From an uncultured Steroidobacter sp. (GTDB lineage: Bacteria > Pseudomonadota > Gammaproteobacteria > Steroidobacterales > Steroidobacteraceae), in contig CALLKK010000009.1 of NCBI GenBank assembly GCA_938008435.1, positions 310,001 through 374,000 on the forward strand: DNA of 64,000 nucleotides, written 5' to 3'. Below, piece by piece: positions 1 through 9,871 of this stretch. The first letter of the stretch is position 1. The number at the start of each line of letters is the position of its first letter. The position numbers were made by a program, and so were the translations under genes. Below the pieces are notes generated by a model. That model saw only the letters and a list, made by a program, of their open reading frames with translations, did no database searches and was not told where the DNA came from.

Positions 1-382
1 GCTCGATCTCGTGCTCGAAGCCCGCTTCGACGCGATGAAACGAGCATTCCATGTGAAAGATCGTCTTGGCGCGCTGACGGGCCACGACACGACGAGTCGA
101 AAAGCTCCCGCCATCGCGCGTGAGCTCGACGTCGTAGATCACCGGAATATCGCTTGCACCCGGCAGCAGGAAATACCCGTGCAGCGAATGCGGTATGCGT
201 CCGGCATCGACCGTCAACGCCGCCGCCTGCAAGCCCTGTCCGAGGATCTGACCGCCGAACAGCGAGCGATTGCTGTTGATCTGATTGACGCGGCTGCGGA
301 ACAAGTTGGTATCGAGCTGTTCGAGCTCGAGCAGCTCGTGCAGGTGCTGGGGCGCCGGCGGCGCCATCGATGGCGTGGGCAT
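1..382 (-). CDS. tesB: Acyl-CoA thioesterase II, N-terminal part (runs off the window)
   Basis: Hydrolyses acyl-CoA to free fatty acid and CoA in the cytosol. About 127 N-terminal residues are present; the rest lies left of base 1. The translation matches TesB through the first hot-dog domain: LFGGQILGQGLQAA, then HSLHGYFLLPG, then IYDVELTRDGGSFSTRRV. Two in-frame ATGs are possible, at 382 (MPTPSMAPP) and 367 (MAPPAPQ). Neither has a clear ribosome site, so the start is uncertain by five codons. It is divergent from hrpB with about 240 bp between them. Family identity is secure from the sequence; physiological substrate is unknown. Confidence 0.9.
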   Translation of the reverse strand, partial: MPTPSMAPPAPQHLHELLELEQLDTNLFRSRVNQINSNRSLFGGQILGQGLQAAALTVDAGRIPHSLHGYFLLPGASDIPVIYDVELTRDGGSFSTRRVVARQRAKTIFHMECSFHRVEAGFEHEIE

Positions 383-625
383 ACGTCTATGACAGGCTGA
401 GCAATGTCGAAAAAACGCCGGTGACGCGCACGACCTCGGCGCGCGGCGCCATGCACACTGTCGACCGTCGCGGCCTACTCGTCAACCATCGGAGCACTTT
501 GCATACAGCGACTGACAGCGGACGCGCGGCTACGCGCGCTGACGGTTTATCATTTGCGTAATGACGCAAGAATCGCCCGCCAGCGCCCAGCGCGCGCTTT
601 GAAAGAGTTTCCCGCTTCGCCCCGC

Positions 626-3151
626 ATGACTCTTCCGATCGAGGCCGCCCTCCCCGAGCTGCAGCGCGCGCTCGCTTCTCGTACACGTGTCGTGCTGCAG
701 GCGCCGCCCGGCGCCGGCAAATCGACGCGCGTGCCGCTCGCACTCCTCGGCGAGCCATGGCTGGCGAAGCGCAAGATCCTCATGCTCGAGCCGCGCCGGC
801 TCGCCGCGCGCGCGATCGCCGCACGCATGGCGCAAAGCCTCGACGAGCCCCCCGGTGCGACCGTCGGCTTTCGTACGCGACTTGAAACGAAGGTCGGCAA
901 GGATACGCGCATCGAAGTCGTGACCGAGGGCATCCTCACGCGCATGCTCCAAAGCGATGCCGCGCTCGAAGGCGTCGGGCTCGTCATCTTCGACGAGTTT
1001 CACGAGCGCAGCCTCCATGCGGACCTCGGCCTGGCCTTGTGTCTCGATGCCCAAGACGCGCTGCGCGAAGATCTGCGCGTGCTCGTGATGTCTGCGACGC
1101 TCGACAGCGAGCGCATCGCGGCGCTGCTCGGCGATGCCCCCATAGTGCGTTCCGAAGGACGCACGTTTCCGGTCGAAGTCCGCTGGGCACCCGCAGATTC
1201 TGCGCGCGCCCGCACCGTGCGCACCGAGACGCGCATCGAACAACGCGCCGCGCTCGCGACCCGGCGCGCGCTCGATGAGCACGAGGGCGATGTCCTCGTC
1301 TTCCTGCCGGGGCAAGGCGAAATTCGCCGTGCGCAAGCGGCGCTCGAAGAGCAAGGCCTGCCCCGCAACGTGCGCGTGTTCCCGTTATACGGCGAGCTCG
1401 GCACCGAGCTGCAGGACGAGGCGCTGCGCCCGAGCCCGCCTGGCCAACGCAAGATCGTCCTTGCGACCAATATTGCGGAGACGAGCTTGACGATCGAAGG
1501 TGTACGCATCGTCGTCGATTCCGGTTTGGCGCGGCGCGCGCGCTTCGATCCAGGCAGCGGCATGAGCCGGCTCGACACCGTGCGCATCTCGCGCGCGTCG
1601 GCCGACCAACGCAGCGGCCGCGCCGGCCGCACCGCGCCCGGCGTGTGCTATCGACTATGGAGCGAGACGGAACACGCCGCGCTGGCCGCACACACGCCGC
1701 CCGAAATCGTCGAGACGGACCTTGCGCCGCTCGCGCTCGAGCTCGCCAACTGGGGCGTACGCGATCCGAACAGCTTGCGTTGGCTCGACCCGCCGCCTGC
1801 AGGAAACTACGCTCAAGCGCTCGACCTGCTGAAGCTGTTGGGCGCGTTGGATGCACACGGCACCATCACGGCGGATGGACGCGAGCTCGCGCGGCTGCCG
1901 ACTCATCCGCGCTTGGGCCACATGATCCTGCGCAGCGCCGAGCTCGGTGCGCTCGACACAGCGCTCGAGATCGCCGCTTTGCTCGAAGAACGCGATCTGC
2001 TGCGCTTCGACGGTGGCGAACGCAATGTCGACCTGCAGCTGCGTCTGGACGCTCTGCGCAGCGGCACGAGCGGCTTTGCCGGCGCGCAGGTGGACACCGG
2101 CGTGCGTCAGCGCGTGCGCCGCTCGGTGGAACAGCTCGCGCGACAAGTGGGCTCATTGCCGACACGCGAGCGGCAAGCGGCAGTCGATGCCGGACGCCTG
2201 CTGGCGTTCGCGTACCCCGACCGCATCGCGCTCGCACGCGGCGGCGGACGCTTCGTGCTCGCGAATGGGCGCGGCGCGCAGCTGCCGCCCGCACAGTCGC
2301 TCGCGCGCTGCGAGCTGCTCGTCATCGCCGATCTCGACGGGCGCGAGCGCGACGCCATCGTGCGCCTCGCAGCGCCGCTCGAACGCGCCGACCTCGAACG
2401 CGACTTTGCCGACACGATCGAAACACGCGAACGCATCGAATGGGATGCAAACGAAGACGCCGTGGTTGCGCGCCGCGAACGCTGGCTCGGCGCACTCAAG
2501 CTGAGCGAGGCGCGCCTCGAACGTCCGGATCCCGCACGCGTGACGGCGGCGCTCATCTCAGGAATCGAACGCCTGGGGCTGACGGCGTTGCCGTGGACGA
2601 AGGAGTCGCGTCAGCTGCGCGATCGCATCGCCTTCGCGCGCCGTTTCGATGCCACCCCGGACGCCTGGCCCGATGTGAGCGAGGCGGCGCTGCTCGCGAC
2701 GCTCGCCGACTGGCTCGGCCCGTGGCTCGATGGCATCACCCGCCGCGAACAGCTCGCACGGCTCGACATGCATGCCGTGCTCATGAGCCTGCTCGATTGG
2801 AATGCGCAACAGCGCCTGAACGCCTTTGCGCCGACGCATCTTACGGTGCCGAGCGGCTCGCGCATTCCGATCGACTACAGCGGCGATACGCCGACGCTTG
2901 CGGTGCGCCTGCAGGAAGTCTTCGGCTTGGCGCGCACGCCCGCGATTGCAGATGGCCGCGTGCCGCTCACGATGGAGCTGCTCTCCCCCGCGCATCGGCC
3001 CGTGCAGATCACGCAGGATCTCGCGAGCTTCTGGGCGCGCGGTTACGCCGACGTGAAAAAGGATCTGAAAGGCCGGTATCCCAAGCATTATTGGCCCGAC
3101 GATCCGCTCACTGCCGAAGCCACCGCGCGCGCGAAACCGCGCAATCCTTGA
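626..3151 (+). CDS. hrpB: ATP-dependent RNA helicase HrpB (DEAH/RHA family)
   Basis: Predicted 841-residue DEAH-box helicase, close to the roughly 810 of E. coli HrpB. Visible motifs in order: Walker A APPGAGKST (about residues 26-34), DEFH (123-126), SAT in VLVMSATLD (about 155), motif V in ATNIAETSLTIEG, and motif VI QRSGRAGR. The C-terminal HrpB extension follows. The frame is open from a TTG at 554, but the conserved HrpB start is the ATG at 626 (MTLPIEAALPELQ), so that start was chosen. HrpB acts on RNA; its precise role is poorly known even in model species. Followed by an imperfect hairpin at 3196-3230. Confidence 0.95.
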   Translation: MTLPIEAALPELQRALASRTRVVLQAPPGAGKSTRVPLALLGEPWLAKRKILMLEPRRLAARAIAARMAQSLDEPPGATVGFRTRLETKVGKDTRIEVVTEGILTRMLQSDAALEGVGLVIFDEFHERSLHADLGLALCLDAQDALREDLRVLVMSATLDSERIAALLGDAPIVRSEGRTFPVEVRWAPADSARARTVRTETRIEQRAALATRRALDEHEGDVLVFLPGQGEIRRAQAALEEQGLPRNVRVFPLYGELGTELQDEALRPSPPGQRKIVLATNIAETSLTIEGVRIVVDSGLARRARFDPGSGMSRLDTVRISRASADQRSGRAGRTAPGVCYRLWSETEHAALAAHTPPEIVETDLAPLALELANWGVRDPNSLRWLDPPPAGNYAQALDLLKLLGALDAHGTITADGRELARLPTHPRLGHMILRSAELGALDTALEIAALLEERDLLRFDGGERNVDLQLRLDALRSGTSGFAGAQVDTGVRQRVRRSVEQLARQVGSLPTRERQAAVDAGRLLAFAYPDRIALARGGGRFVLANGRGAQLPPAQSLARCELLVIADLDGRERDAIVRLAAPLERADLERDFADTIETRERIEWDANEDAVVARRERWLGALKLSEARLERPDPARVTAALISGIERLGLTALPWTKESRQLRDRIAFARRFDATPDAWPDVSEAALLATLADWLGPWLDGITRREQLARLDMHAVLMSLLDWNAQQRLNAFAPTHLTVPSGSRIPIDYSGDTPTLAVRLQEVFGLARTPAIADGRVPLTMELLSPAHRPVQITQDLASFWARGYADVKKDLKGRYPKHYWPDDPLTAEATARAKPRNP

Positions 3152-3195
3152 GACGTCAAAGACGGGGGTTCTCTGAGAATGCAGCCGATGATTAA

Positions 3196-3230
3196 GCACG
3201 CATTCATGCTGCCTCTAGCAGCATGCGTGC
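3196..3230 (+). terminator. Imperfect hairpin after hrpB
   Basis: GCACGCAT and GCTGC on the left arm pair with GCAGCATGCGTGC on the right. The left arm carries a 4-nt bulge (TCAT) and the loop is CTCTA. It lies 45 bp after the hrpB stop. There is no T-run on the plus strand, so intrinsic termination is uncertain; it may only be an RNA 3'-end structure. Confidence 0.4.
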
Positions 3231-3317
3231 ATGGCCGGCGTAGCGCGACGAGCGATGACAGCGCCACCGCGCGCTGACGCCGGCACCGCAATACCGTTCG
3301 CCCGTGAGGTGCAGACC

Positions 3318-3773
3318 ATGAGAAGCTCGATCCTATGGGTTGCGATGCTGGCCTGCTGCGCGACCGCACACGCAGCGTCGCCGCAAACGCCTTCGACGCC
3401 GGGCGACGCCTGCGTTGCGTTGAATCAGGTGGGCGGTTTTCGCACGCTCGACAGTCGCACGGCTGTGCTGTTCTCGATCGGCGGCAAGCCTTCTTACGTC
3501 CTGACGCTCGCGATGCCGCTGCACGAGCTCGAGCATGCGCTCAGTTACGCCTTCGTCCATCACGACGGCGACGGGCGCTTGTGCGGACGTTCGCAGGATG
3601 CGATCGCTGTGCCAGGAGCCGTCGCCGCGCTTCCGGCACGCATCCTTTCGATGAAACGGCTCGACGAGGCAGGCATCCGCGCGCTCGAGGAACAGTACGA
3701 TGTGCGCCTGACGAAAAAACGCAGAACACGGGTGAATCCCGCAGCATCCGCAACGCCCGCCGACGCCATCTGA
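3318..3773 (+). CDS. Secreted small protein, DUF6491-like
   Basis: 151-residue protein with a clear signal peptide (MRSSILWVAMLACCATAHA, cleavage after AHA) and so probably periplasmic. The mature part has a pattern like DUF6491 proteins: an early Cys, FRTLDSRTAVLFSIGGKPSY, then RLCGRSQDAI and ILSMKRLDE. The two mature cysteines could pair. The ATG at 3318 was chosen because GAGGTG lies 7 nt upstream and the signal peptide begins there; the longer open frame lacks both. No function is known for the family. Family assignment is by recalled pattern and is moderate. Confidence 0.7.
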   Translation: MRSSILWVAMLACCATAHAASPQTPSTPGDACVALNQVGGFRTLDSRTAVLFSIGGKPSYVLTLAMPLHELEHALSYAFVHHDGDGRLCGRSQDAIAVPGAVAALPARILSMKRLDEAGIRALEEQYDVRLTKKRRTRVNPAASATPADAI

Positions 3774-3776
3774 CGA

Positions 3777-3804
3777 GCACGCGCCCGCCAACGCGGGCGC
3801 GTGC
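3777..3804 (+). terminator. 11-bp perfect hairpin
   Basis: GCACGCGCCCG pairs with CGGGCGCGTGC around a 6-nt loop. It starts 4 bp after the stop of the DUF6491-like gene. No T-tract follows, so it may be a weak intrinsic terminator or an RNA-stabilising end. Confidence 0.5.
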
Positions 3805-3891
3805 GGCATCACTGCGGATTGACGCTGCACACGGACTCGAATTCAATGCCGCCATCGCGGCGATAGCGTTCGAGTCCGAGGTGAGCTTTCG

Positions 3892-4191
3892 ATGATGAAC
3901 CAAGATCTGCGCGAGCAGCTCGCCGCGCTTCATGCCGAGCTTGCCCGCACGAGCACGGTCGACGGCGAGACGCGCGAGCTGTTGAGCACGCTCCTTGCCG
4001 ACATTACCCGACTGCTCGCGACGACGCGGCCCGCGCCTTCCGATTCCGCAACCATCCAAGCAGAGCGCGACCGTCATTCTGCGCTCACCGAGCGACTCGA
4101 CGGCTTCGCCGTCCAGTTCGAAGCCGAGCACCCTGCGCTGAGCGCGGCGCTGCGGCGCGTGGTCGACGCCCTCGGTAAAGCAGGGATCTAA
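3892..4191 (+). CDS. DUF4404 family protein
   Basis: 99-residue, mostly helical, acidic protein resembling the DUF4404 family: LREQLAALHAEL at the N-terminus and a C-terminal helix EAEHPALSAALRRVVDALGKAGI-like segment. It has no signal peptide or membrane segment and is presumably cytosolic. ATG at 3892 has GAGGTGAG upstream at good spacing. Function unknown. The next gene on the strand (HIT protein) is 254 bp away, so it is probably a separate transcription unit. Confidence 0.75.
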   Translation: MMNQDLREQLAALHAELARTSTVDGETRELLSTLLADITRLLATTRPAPSDSATIQAERDRHSALTERLDGFAVQFEAEHPALSAALRRVVDALGKAGI

Positions 4192-4445
4192 CCCCGCACA
4201 CACTCTTCTTCACGCACAGGCCGATGCCCCCGGCGTCCGAGCGGGCGGTGCATCGCTCGGCGACCATCGGCCTTTCCAGCTACACTGCACACTGCGTGCG
4301 CCAGCACGCGTTCACAGCCGTCCGGCAGGCCTCGGCCGCTTGGCAAGCGCCGATACCAAGCGCGGCACGCGTGGCATGGCTGCCGAAGGCGAGCCGCGGT
4401 ACATTCTGCCGCGCGCCTTGCAGACACGGGGGATGTACATCCGTT

Positions 4446-4868
4446 ATGTACGACGTCAACAACGTATTCGCGAAGATTCTCAGAGGGGAAATTCCAGCGG
4501 CGAAGGTCTATGAAACCGAGCACGTGCTCGCGTTCATGGATGCGATGCCTCAGTCCGACGGGCACACGCTCGTGATCCCGAAGGCGCAAGCGCGCAATTT
4601 CCTCGACGCAGAGCCCGAGACGCTCGCCCACCTCATTCAAGCCACCCAGGTCGTCGCGCGTGCGGTCAAGCGCGCGTTCAATCCGGACGGCATCCGCATC
4701 GCTCAGTTCAATGAGGCCGCCGCCGGTCAGACGGTGTTTCACCTGCACTTCCACATCATTCCGTGCTACGAAGGCAAGGAGCTGCGTGCTCACGCGCGCG
4801 GCATGGCGGACCGCGCTGTCCTCGAGCAGCACGCTGAACGCATCAGAGCCGCCCTGGCCTCGGACTGA
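4446..4868 (+). CDS. HIT family protein (histidine triad nucleotide hydrolase)
   Basis: 140-residue cytosolic protein with the full HIT signature HLHFHII (His99, His101, His103). Upstream are the family's core segments FAKILRGEIPAAKVYE and HTLVIPKAQARNF. HIT proteins bind nucleotides and hydrolyse phosphoramidates or dinucleotide polyphosphates; the substrate here is not evident. ATG at 4446 starts the conserved MYDVNNVFAKI block; the open frame continues upstream without homology or ribosome site. The acs gene begins 39 bp downstream on the same strand, so the two may be cotranscribed. Confidence 0.9.
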   Translation: MYDVNNVFAKILRGEIPAAKVYETEHVLAFMDAMPQSDGHTLVIPKAQARNFLDAEPETLAHLIQATQVVARAVKRAFNPDGIRIAQFNEAAAGQTVFHLHFHIIPCYEGKELRAHARGMADRAVLEQHAERIRAALASD

Positions 4869-4907
4869 CGACACCAGACAGGTTCCTGCATCGAAAACGA
4901 GCTGGCC

Positions 4908-6878
<1,971 letters not shown>

Positions 6879-6902
6879 GCGGCGCTGCGGCGCCGGCGCG
6901 CC

Positions 6903-7385
6903 TCAAAACAAACGCCCGGCGCCGACGAGCCTCGGCGCATAGTATTGGTCGTCGAGCGTGCGTAGCTCGACCGGACGACCGGTCTGCGGCGCATGCACGA
7001 AACGGCCTTCGCCGGCGTAGATCGCGACGTGCGACACGCGCCGGCCGTTGATGCGGAAGAACAAGAGATCGCCCGGCGCGAGGTGCGAGAGCGCGACGGG
7101 CTTTGCGGCCTGGTACTGCTCGGCAGCCGTCCGCGGCACCTGAATGCCGAGCTGCTCGTGCACGTAACGCACGAGACCGCTGCAATCGAAAGCCGTCGGG
7201 CCGGCGCCGCCCCATTGGTACGGTCGGCCAAGCAGCGAGATCGCGCGCAAGGCAATCTCACTGCCGAGCGAAGTCCCCGGCGCGAGCGGCTGCGACGCTG
7301 CTGCTCGCTCGGGCGTCGTCGAGCACCCCTGCAGCAGCAGGCTGCAAGCAAGACAGACAATCGTCAGTGACAGTGAGCGCTTCAT
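6903..7385 (-). CDS. NlpC/P60 family lipoprotein (cell-wall peptidase)
   Basis: 160-residue lipoprotein. The signal peptide ends in lipobox LLQG-C (Cys21). The NlpC/P60 domain follows: catalytic Cys68 in AFDCSGLV, His119 in VSHVAIY and polar His131 in FVHAP. Such enzymes cut peptide stems of peptidoglycan, here probably from the inner face of the outer membrane. It is the single-domain NlpC/Spr type. Start chosen at MKRSLSLTIV because the lipoprotein signal begins there. Upstream, between it and the M28 gene, lies a 12-bp palindrome (7425-7436). Confidence 0.92.
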   Translation of the reverse strand: MKRSLSLTIVCLACSLLLQGCSTTPERAAASQPLAPGTSLGSEIALRAISLLGRPYQWGGAGPTAFDCSGLVRYVHEQLGIQVPRTAAEQYQAAKPVALSHLAPGDLLFFRINGRRVSHVAIYAGEGRFVHAPQTGRPVELRTLDDQYYAPRLVGAGRLF

Positions 7386-7424
7386 GGCTTGCAGCGCTAC
7401 AGGATGCCGAACGGCTCGCGCCAA

Positions 7425-7436
7425 GCCAAGCTTGGC
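7425..7436. promoter_or_regulatory. 12-bp palindrome in a divergent intergenic region
   Basis: GCCAAGCTTGGC is a perfect palindrome 40 bp upstream of the NlpC-type lipoprotein start and 90 bp upstream of the M28 peptidase. The position fits an operator, but one short palindrome is weak evidence. Confidence 0.2.
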
Positions 7437-7526
7437 GTTCTGACGGATCTCACGACTTTGGCCGAACCGTGATGTCGTACCCTTGCAGAGTCCGCGTGGC
7501 TCGCATGCTTTCTGAAAGGTCGCCTC

Positions 7527-9146
7527 ATGCACCGATTCTTCATTGCCGTCTTGTTTCTCGCCAGCACCGTTCACGCTGATGCGGGTCCGTGGAGTCACGT
7601 CAGCGACGCTGCCCTGCGCGGCCATGTCGAATTCCTGGCGGACGATCTGCTCGAGGGACGCGCAGCGGCGACGCGCGGGTACGATCTCGCGGCAGTCTAT
7701 GTGGCCGCTCAATTCCGCCAGTATGGGTTAAAGCCGGCAGGCGATGCAGAGAGCTACTTGCAGTCCGTGCCGCTGCTCGAAGCCACGCCGGTGCTGCCCG
7801 GCTCGGCGGCGCGCTTTACCGTCGATGAGGTGACGGTCGATTTCGAGTACGGCACCGATTATCTGCCCGGAGCGGATTACACCGCGGCGAGCTCCACGAT
7901 CAGCGCACCGCTCGCCTTCGTCGGTTACGGCATCGAAGCGCCGGAGCTCGACTACGACGATTTCGCCAATGTCGACGTCGCCGGACGCATAGCCGTCATC
8001 CTGAGCGGCGCGCCGGCGAGGTTTCCGAACAATCAGCGTGCCTATCACTCCTCGATGCTGCGCAAGCTGACGCTGCTCAGCGAGAAGGGCGCGCTCGGCC
8101 TCATCGTCATCGACTCGCTCGTCGACGCCAAGCGCATTCCTTGGGAGCGCCGCGTGGCGATGAGCTGGGAACCGGAGATGCGCTGGCTCGACGCCGACGG
8201 CAAGCCGCAAGACGCCTTCCCCGAGATCAAGCTGCGCTTTCGCTTCAAACAGGACGCCGCTGCGGCGCTGTTCGAACGCGCACCGCAGCCATTGAGCGAG
8301 GTGCTCGCCGCCGCCGATACCGGCGAGGCGCAGGGATTCGAGCTGCCGGGCATGATGACGCTGTCGGCCACCACGGGCTTGCGGCGCACGCACAGCGCCA
8401 ACGTCGTTGCGCTGCTCGAAGGCAGCGATCCTGCGCTCAGGCACGAACATGTCGTGGTGACGGCCCATCTCGATCATCTCGGGCGCGGTCCTGCCGTCGA
8501 TGGCGATGCGATCTACAACGGCGCGCACGACAATGCCGTCGGCACGGCAATGCTGCTCGAAATCGCGCGCACCTTGCGCGCGGCACGCGTCAGCCCGAAA
8601 CGCTCGATCCTCTTCGCCGCCGTGACGGCCGAGGAGAAAGGCATGCTCGGCTCGGCGTTCCTGGCGCACGCGCTCGCGGAGCGCGAGCAGACCGTCGTCG
8701 CCAATCTCAACATCGACATGCCGCTGCCGCTCGCACGCTCGCACGACCTGGTCGCGTACGGCGCCGAGCACTCGAGCCTCGGCGCGAGCGCCCGCAAGGC
8801 TGCCAACGCCGAAGGCTATCGGCTACGGCCCGATCCGAATCCGGAAGAAGTGATATTCGTTCGCAGCGATCAATTCTCGTTCATTCGCCGCGGCATTCCC
8901 GCGCTGATGCTCCACGGCGGCACGGAGCCGCGCGACAAGAAGATCGATCTGGAAGCGCTGCGCCGTACTTTCTTCGAAACGCACTACCATCGCCCGAGCG
9001 ACGACACGTCGGTGCCGCTCGACTACGCAGCGGCAGCCGATCTCACGCGCATTCACCTGCGCATTCTGCTCGAGGCCGCGAACGGGCCGCGCCCGCGCTG
9101 GAAGCGTGGCGACTTCTTCGGGGAAACGTTCGGCAATCAAGATTAA
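7527..9146 (+). CDS. Secreted M28 family metallopeptidase
   Basis: 539 residues with a signal peptide (MHRFFIAVLFLASTVHA). A PA-like insert (about residues 125-260) precedes the M28 zinc-peptidase domain. Metal ligands visible: His314 in AHLDHLG, Asp335 in AHDNAVGTA, the catalytic Glu pair in VTAEEKGMLGS, Asp in NLNIDMPL and a C-terminal His in ETHYHRPSDD. It probably acts as a periplasmic or surface aminopeptidase. GAAAGG lies about 7 nt upstream of the ATG. Convergent with the SemiSWEET-like gene, 24 bp apart. Confidence 0.93.
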   Translation: MHRFFIAVLFLASTVHADAGPWSHVSDAALRGHVEFLADDLLEGRAAATRGYDLAAVYVAAQFRQYGLKPAGDAESYLQSVPLLEATPVLPGSAARFTVDEVTVDFEYGTDYLPGADYTAASSTISAPLAFVGYGIEAPELDYDDFANVDVAGRIAVILSGAPARFPNNQRAYHSSMLRKLTLLSEKGALGLIVIDSLVDAKRIPWERRVAMSWEPEMRWLDADGKPQDAFPEIKLRFRFKQDAAAALFERAPQPLSEVLAAADTGEAQGFELPGMMTLSATTGLRRTHSANVVALLEGSDPALRHEHVVVTAHLDHLGRGPAVDGDAIYNGAHDNAVGTAMLLEIARTLRAARVSPKRSILFAAVTAEEKGMLGSAFLAHALAEREQTVVANLNIDMPLPLARSHDLVAYGAEHSSLGASARKAANAEGYRLRPDPNPEEVIFVRSDQFSFIRRGIPALMLHGGTEPRDKKIDLEALRRTFFETHYHRPSDDTSVPLDYAAAADLTRIHLRILLEAANGPRPRWKRGDFFGETFGNQD

Positions 9147-9170
9147 GGCGCGCCTGCGGCGACGAACGCT

Positions 9171-9506
9171 TCAACCGTCGGCATCCGCCCGTCCGGGCGT
9201 CAAAGCGAGCGCCTCGCGATCCCGGGAGGAATGCGCTTGCTCGCGCCGCTCCTCGCGCAGCGCCCGTTGATAAATCATCTGCCCGGCGATCGCCGTTCCG
9301 AGCAATGCGGCGTTGGTCACGACGAAGACCCAGTTGGCGAGCAGATAGCTGTAGACGAGAAAGCCGCTCGAGGCTGCGAGCTGCCCGATGAACAGCCATC
9401 GCGATACGCCTTCCGTCGAACGCTCGCGCCACTGCCGAAAGACTTGACGGACCAATGTGGCCAAGAGGACGGCGGAGCTGAGCCACCCGATGATGTCTGG
9501 TTCCAT
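9171..9506 (-). CDS. SemiSWEET/PQ-loop-like small membrane protein
   Basis: 111 residues with three predicted membrane helices (about 5-22, 38-57, 60-80). The order and spacing match SemiSWEET half-transporters: GWLSSAVLLATLVRQVFRQW, then STEGVSRWLF, then ANWVFVVTNAALLG. The signature PQ dipeptide is replaced by RQ, so sugar transport cannot be assumed. A hydrophilic, Arg-rich C-terminal tail of about 30 residues follows. Family assignment is by pattern; function is inference. Confidence 0.65.
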   Translation of the reverse strand: MEPDIIGWLSSAVLLATLVRQVFRQWRERSTEGVSRWLFIGQLAASSGFLVYSYLLANWVFVVTNAALLGTAIAGQMIYQRALREERREQAHSSRDREALALTPGRADADG

Positions 9507-9566
9507 GGGATTACCAAGGCGCGCGAGGCGCCACGAGGATTGAGAACCGCTTCAGCCGCCGCAGCC

Positions 9567-9599
9567 AAAAAAAGAGGCCGTACCGTCCGGTACAGCCTC
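9567..9599 (-). terminator. Rho-independent terminator with GGAC loop
   Basis: An 11-bp stem with one mismatch (9574-9584 with 9589-9599), loop GGAC as read on the minus strand, followed by TTTTTTT. This is the strongest intrinsic terminator in the window. The nearest upstream minus-strand gene stops at 9872, which leaves nearly 300 nt of RNA before it and supports a separate small RNA. Confidence 0.85.
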
Positions 9600-9690
9600 A
9601 AGTGCACAGCCGTCCTTCATGGCGTCCGATGGGTTCTCAGCGGGTGCCCCCATCGTCCTGGGGAGGTCCATGCGACGCGCTGTGCAGTGT
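9567..9690 (-). ncRNA. Candidate GGA-rich regulatory RNA (Rsm/Csr-like)
   Basis: On the minus strand this non-coding stretch ends in a textbook terminator (stem 9574-9584/9589-9599, then 7 T at 9573-9567). The terminator's tetraloop is GGAC. Four more GGAC motifs lie at 9612-9615, 9624-9627, 9655-9658 and 9666-9669, the third in the loop of a CCCC/GGGG hairpin. A closing helix pairs 9603-9610 with 9679-9686, and CATGG/CCATG (9618-9622/9668-9672) nests inside. A possible promoter is TTAAAC (9714-9709), 17 bp, TACACT (9691-9686). Size near 115 nt and GGA motifs in loops recall RsmY/RsmZ sponges for CsrA/RsmA. The identity is inference; the 5' end is approximate. Confidence 0.5.
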
Positions 9691-9769
9691 ACGTAGAGTG
9701 CTCCGCTCGTTTAACGCACGAGCAGGGCTCTTGGATCCCTGCGGCAATTGCGTGTTTGAACGCCGCAGC

Positions 9770-9798
9770 GTCCAACGTGGAGCGCGCAGTCCAACGTG
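9770..9798. promoter_or_regulatory. Direct repeat GTCCAACGTG x2 upstream of the candidate RNA
   Basis: GTCCAACGTG occurs at 9770-9779 and 9789-9798, a 19-bp period (about two helical turns). It lies some 80-110 bp upstream of the putative small RNA and about 75 bp beyond the end of the response-regulator gene. The placement fits an activator site. Confidence 0.3.
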
Positions 9799-9871
9799 TG
9801 CGAGCGCACGCAGCCTCGCGACCGCATGCCGAGCCATGCGGCCGTCGCAAGGAGTGCGAGATTGGATGCGG

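Noticed and set aside
1645..3195. Second long frame inside hrpB
   Set aside because: Arg-rich out-of-frame translation without motifs; hrpB covers the same bases.
9567..9690. 6S, 4.5S or tmRNA as identity of the small RNA
   Set aside because: None of the conserved sequence blocks of those RNAs (for example the SRP GGAA-tetraloop domain) is visible.
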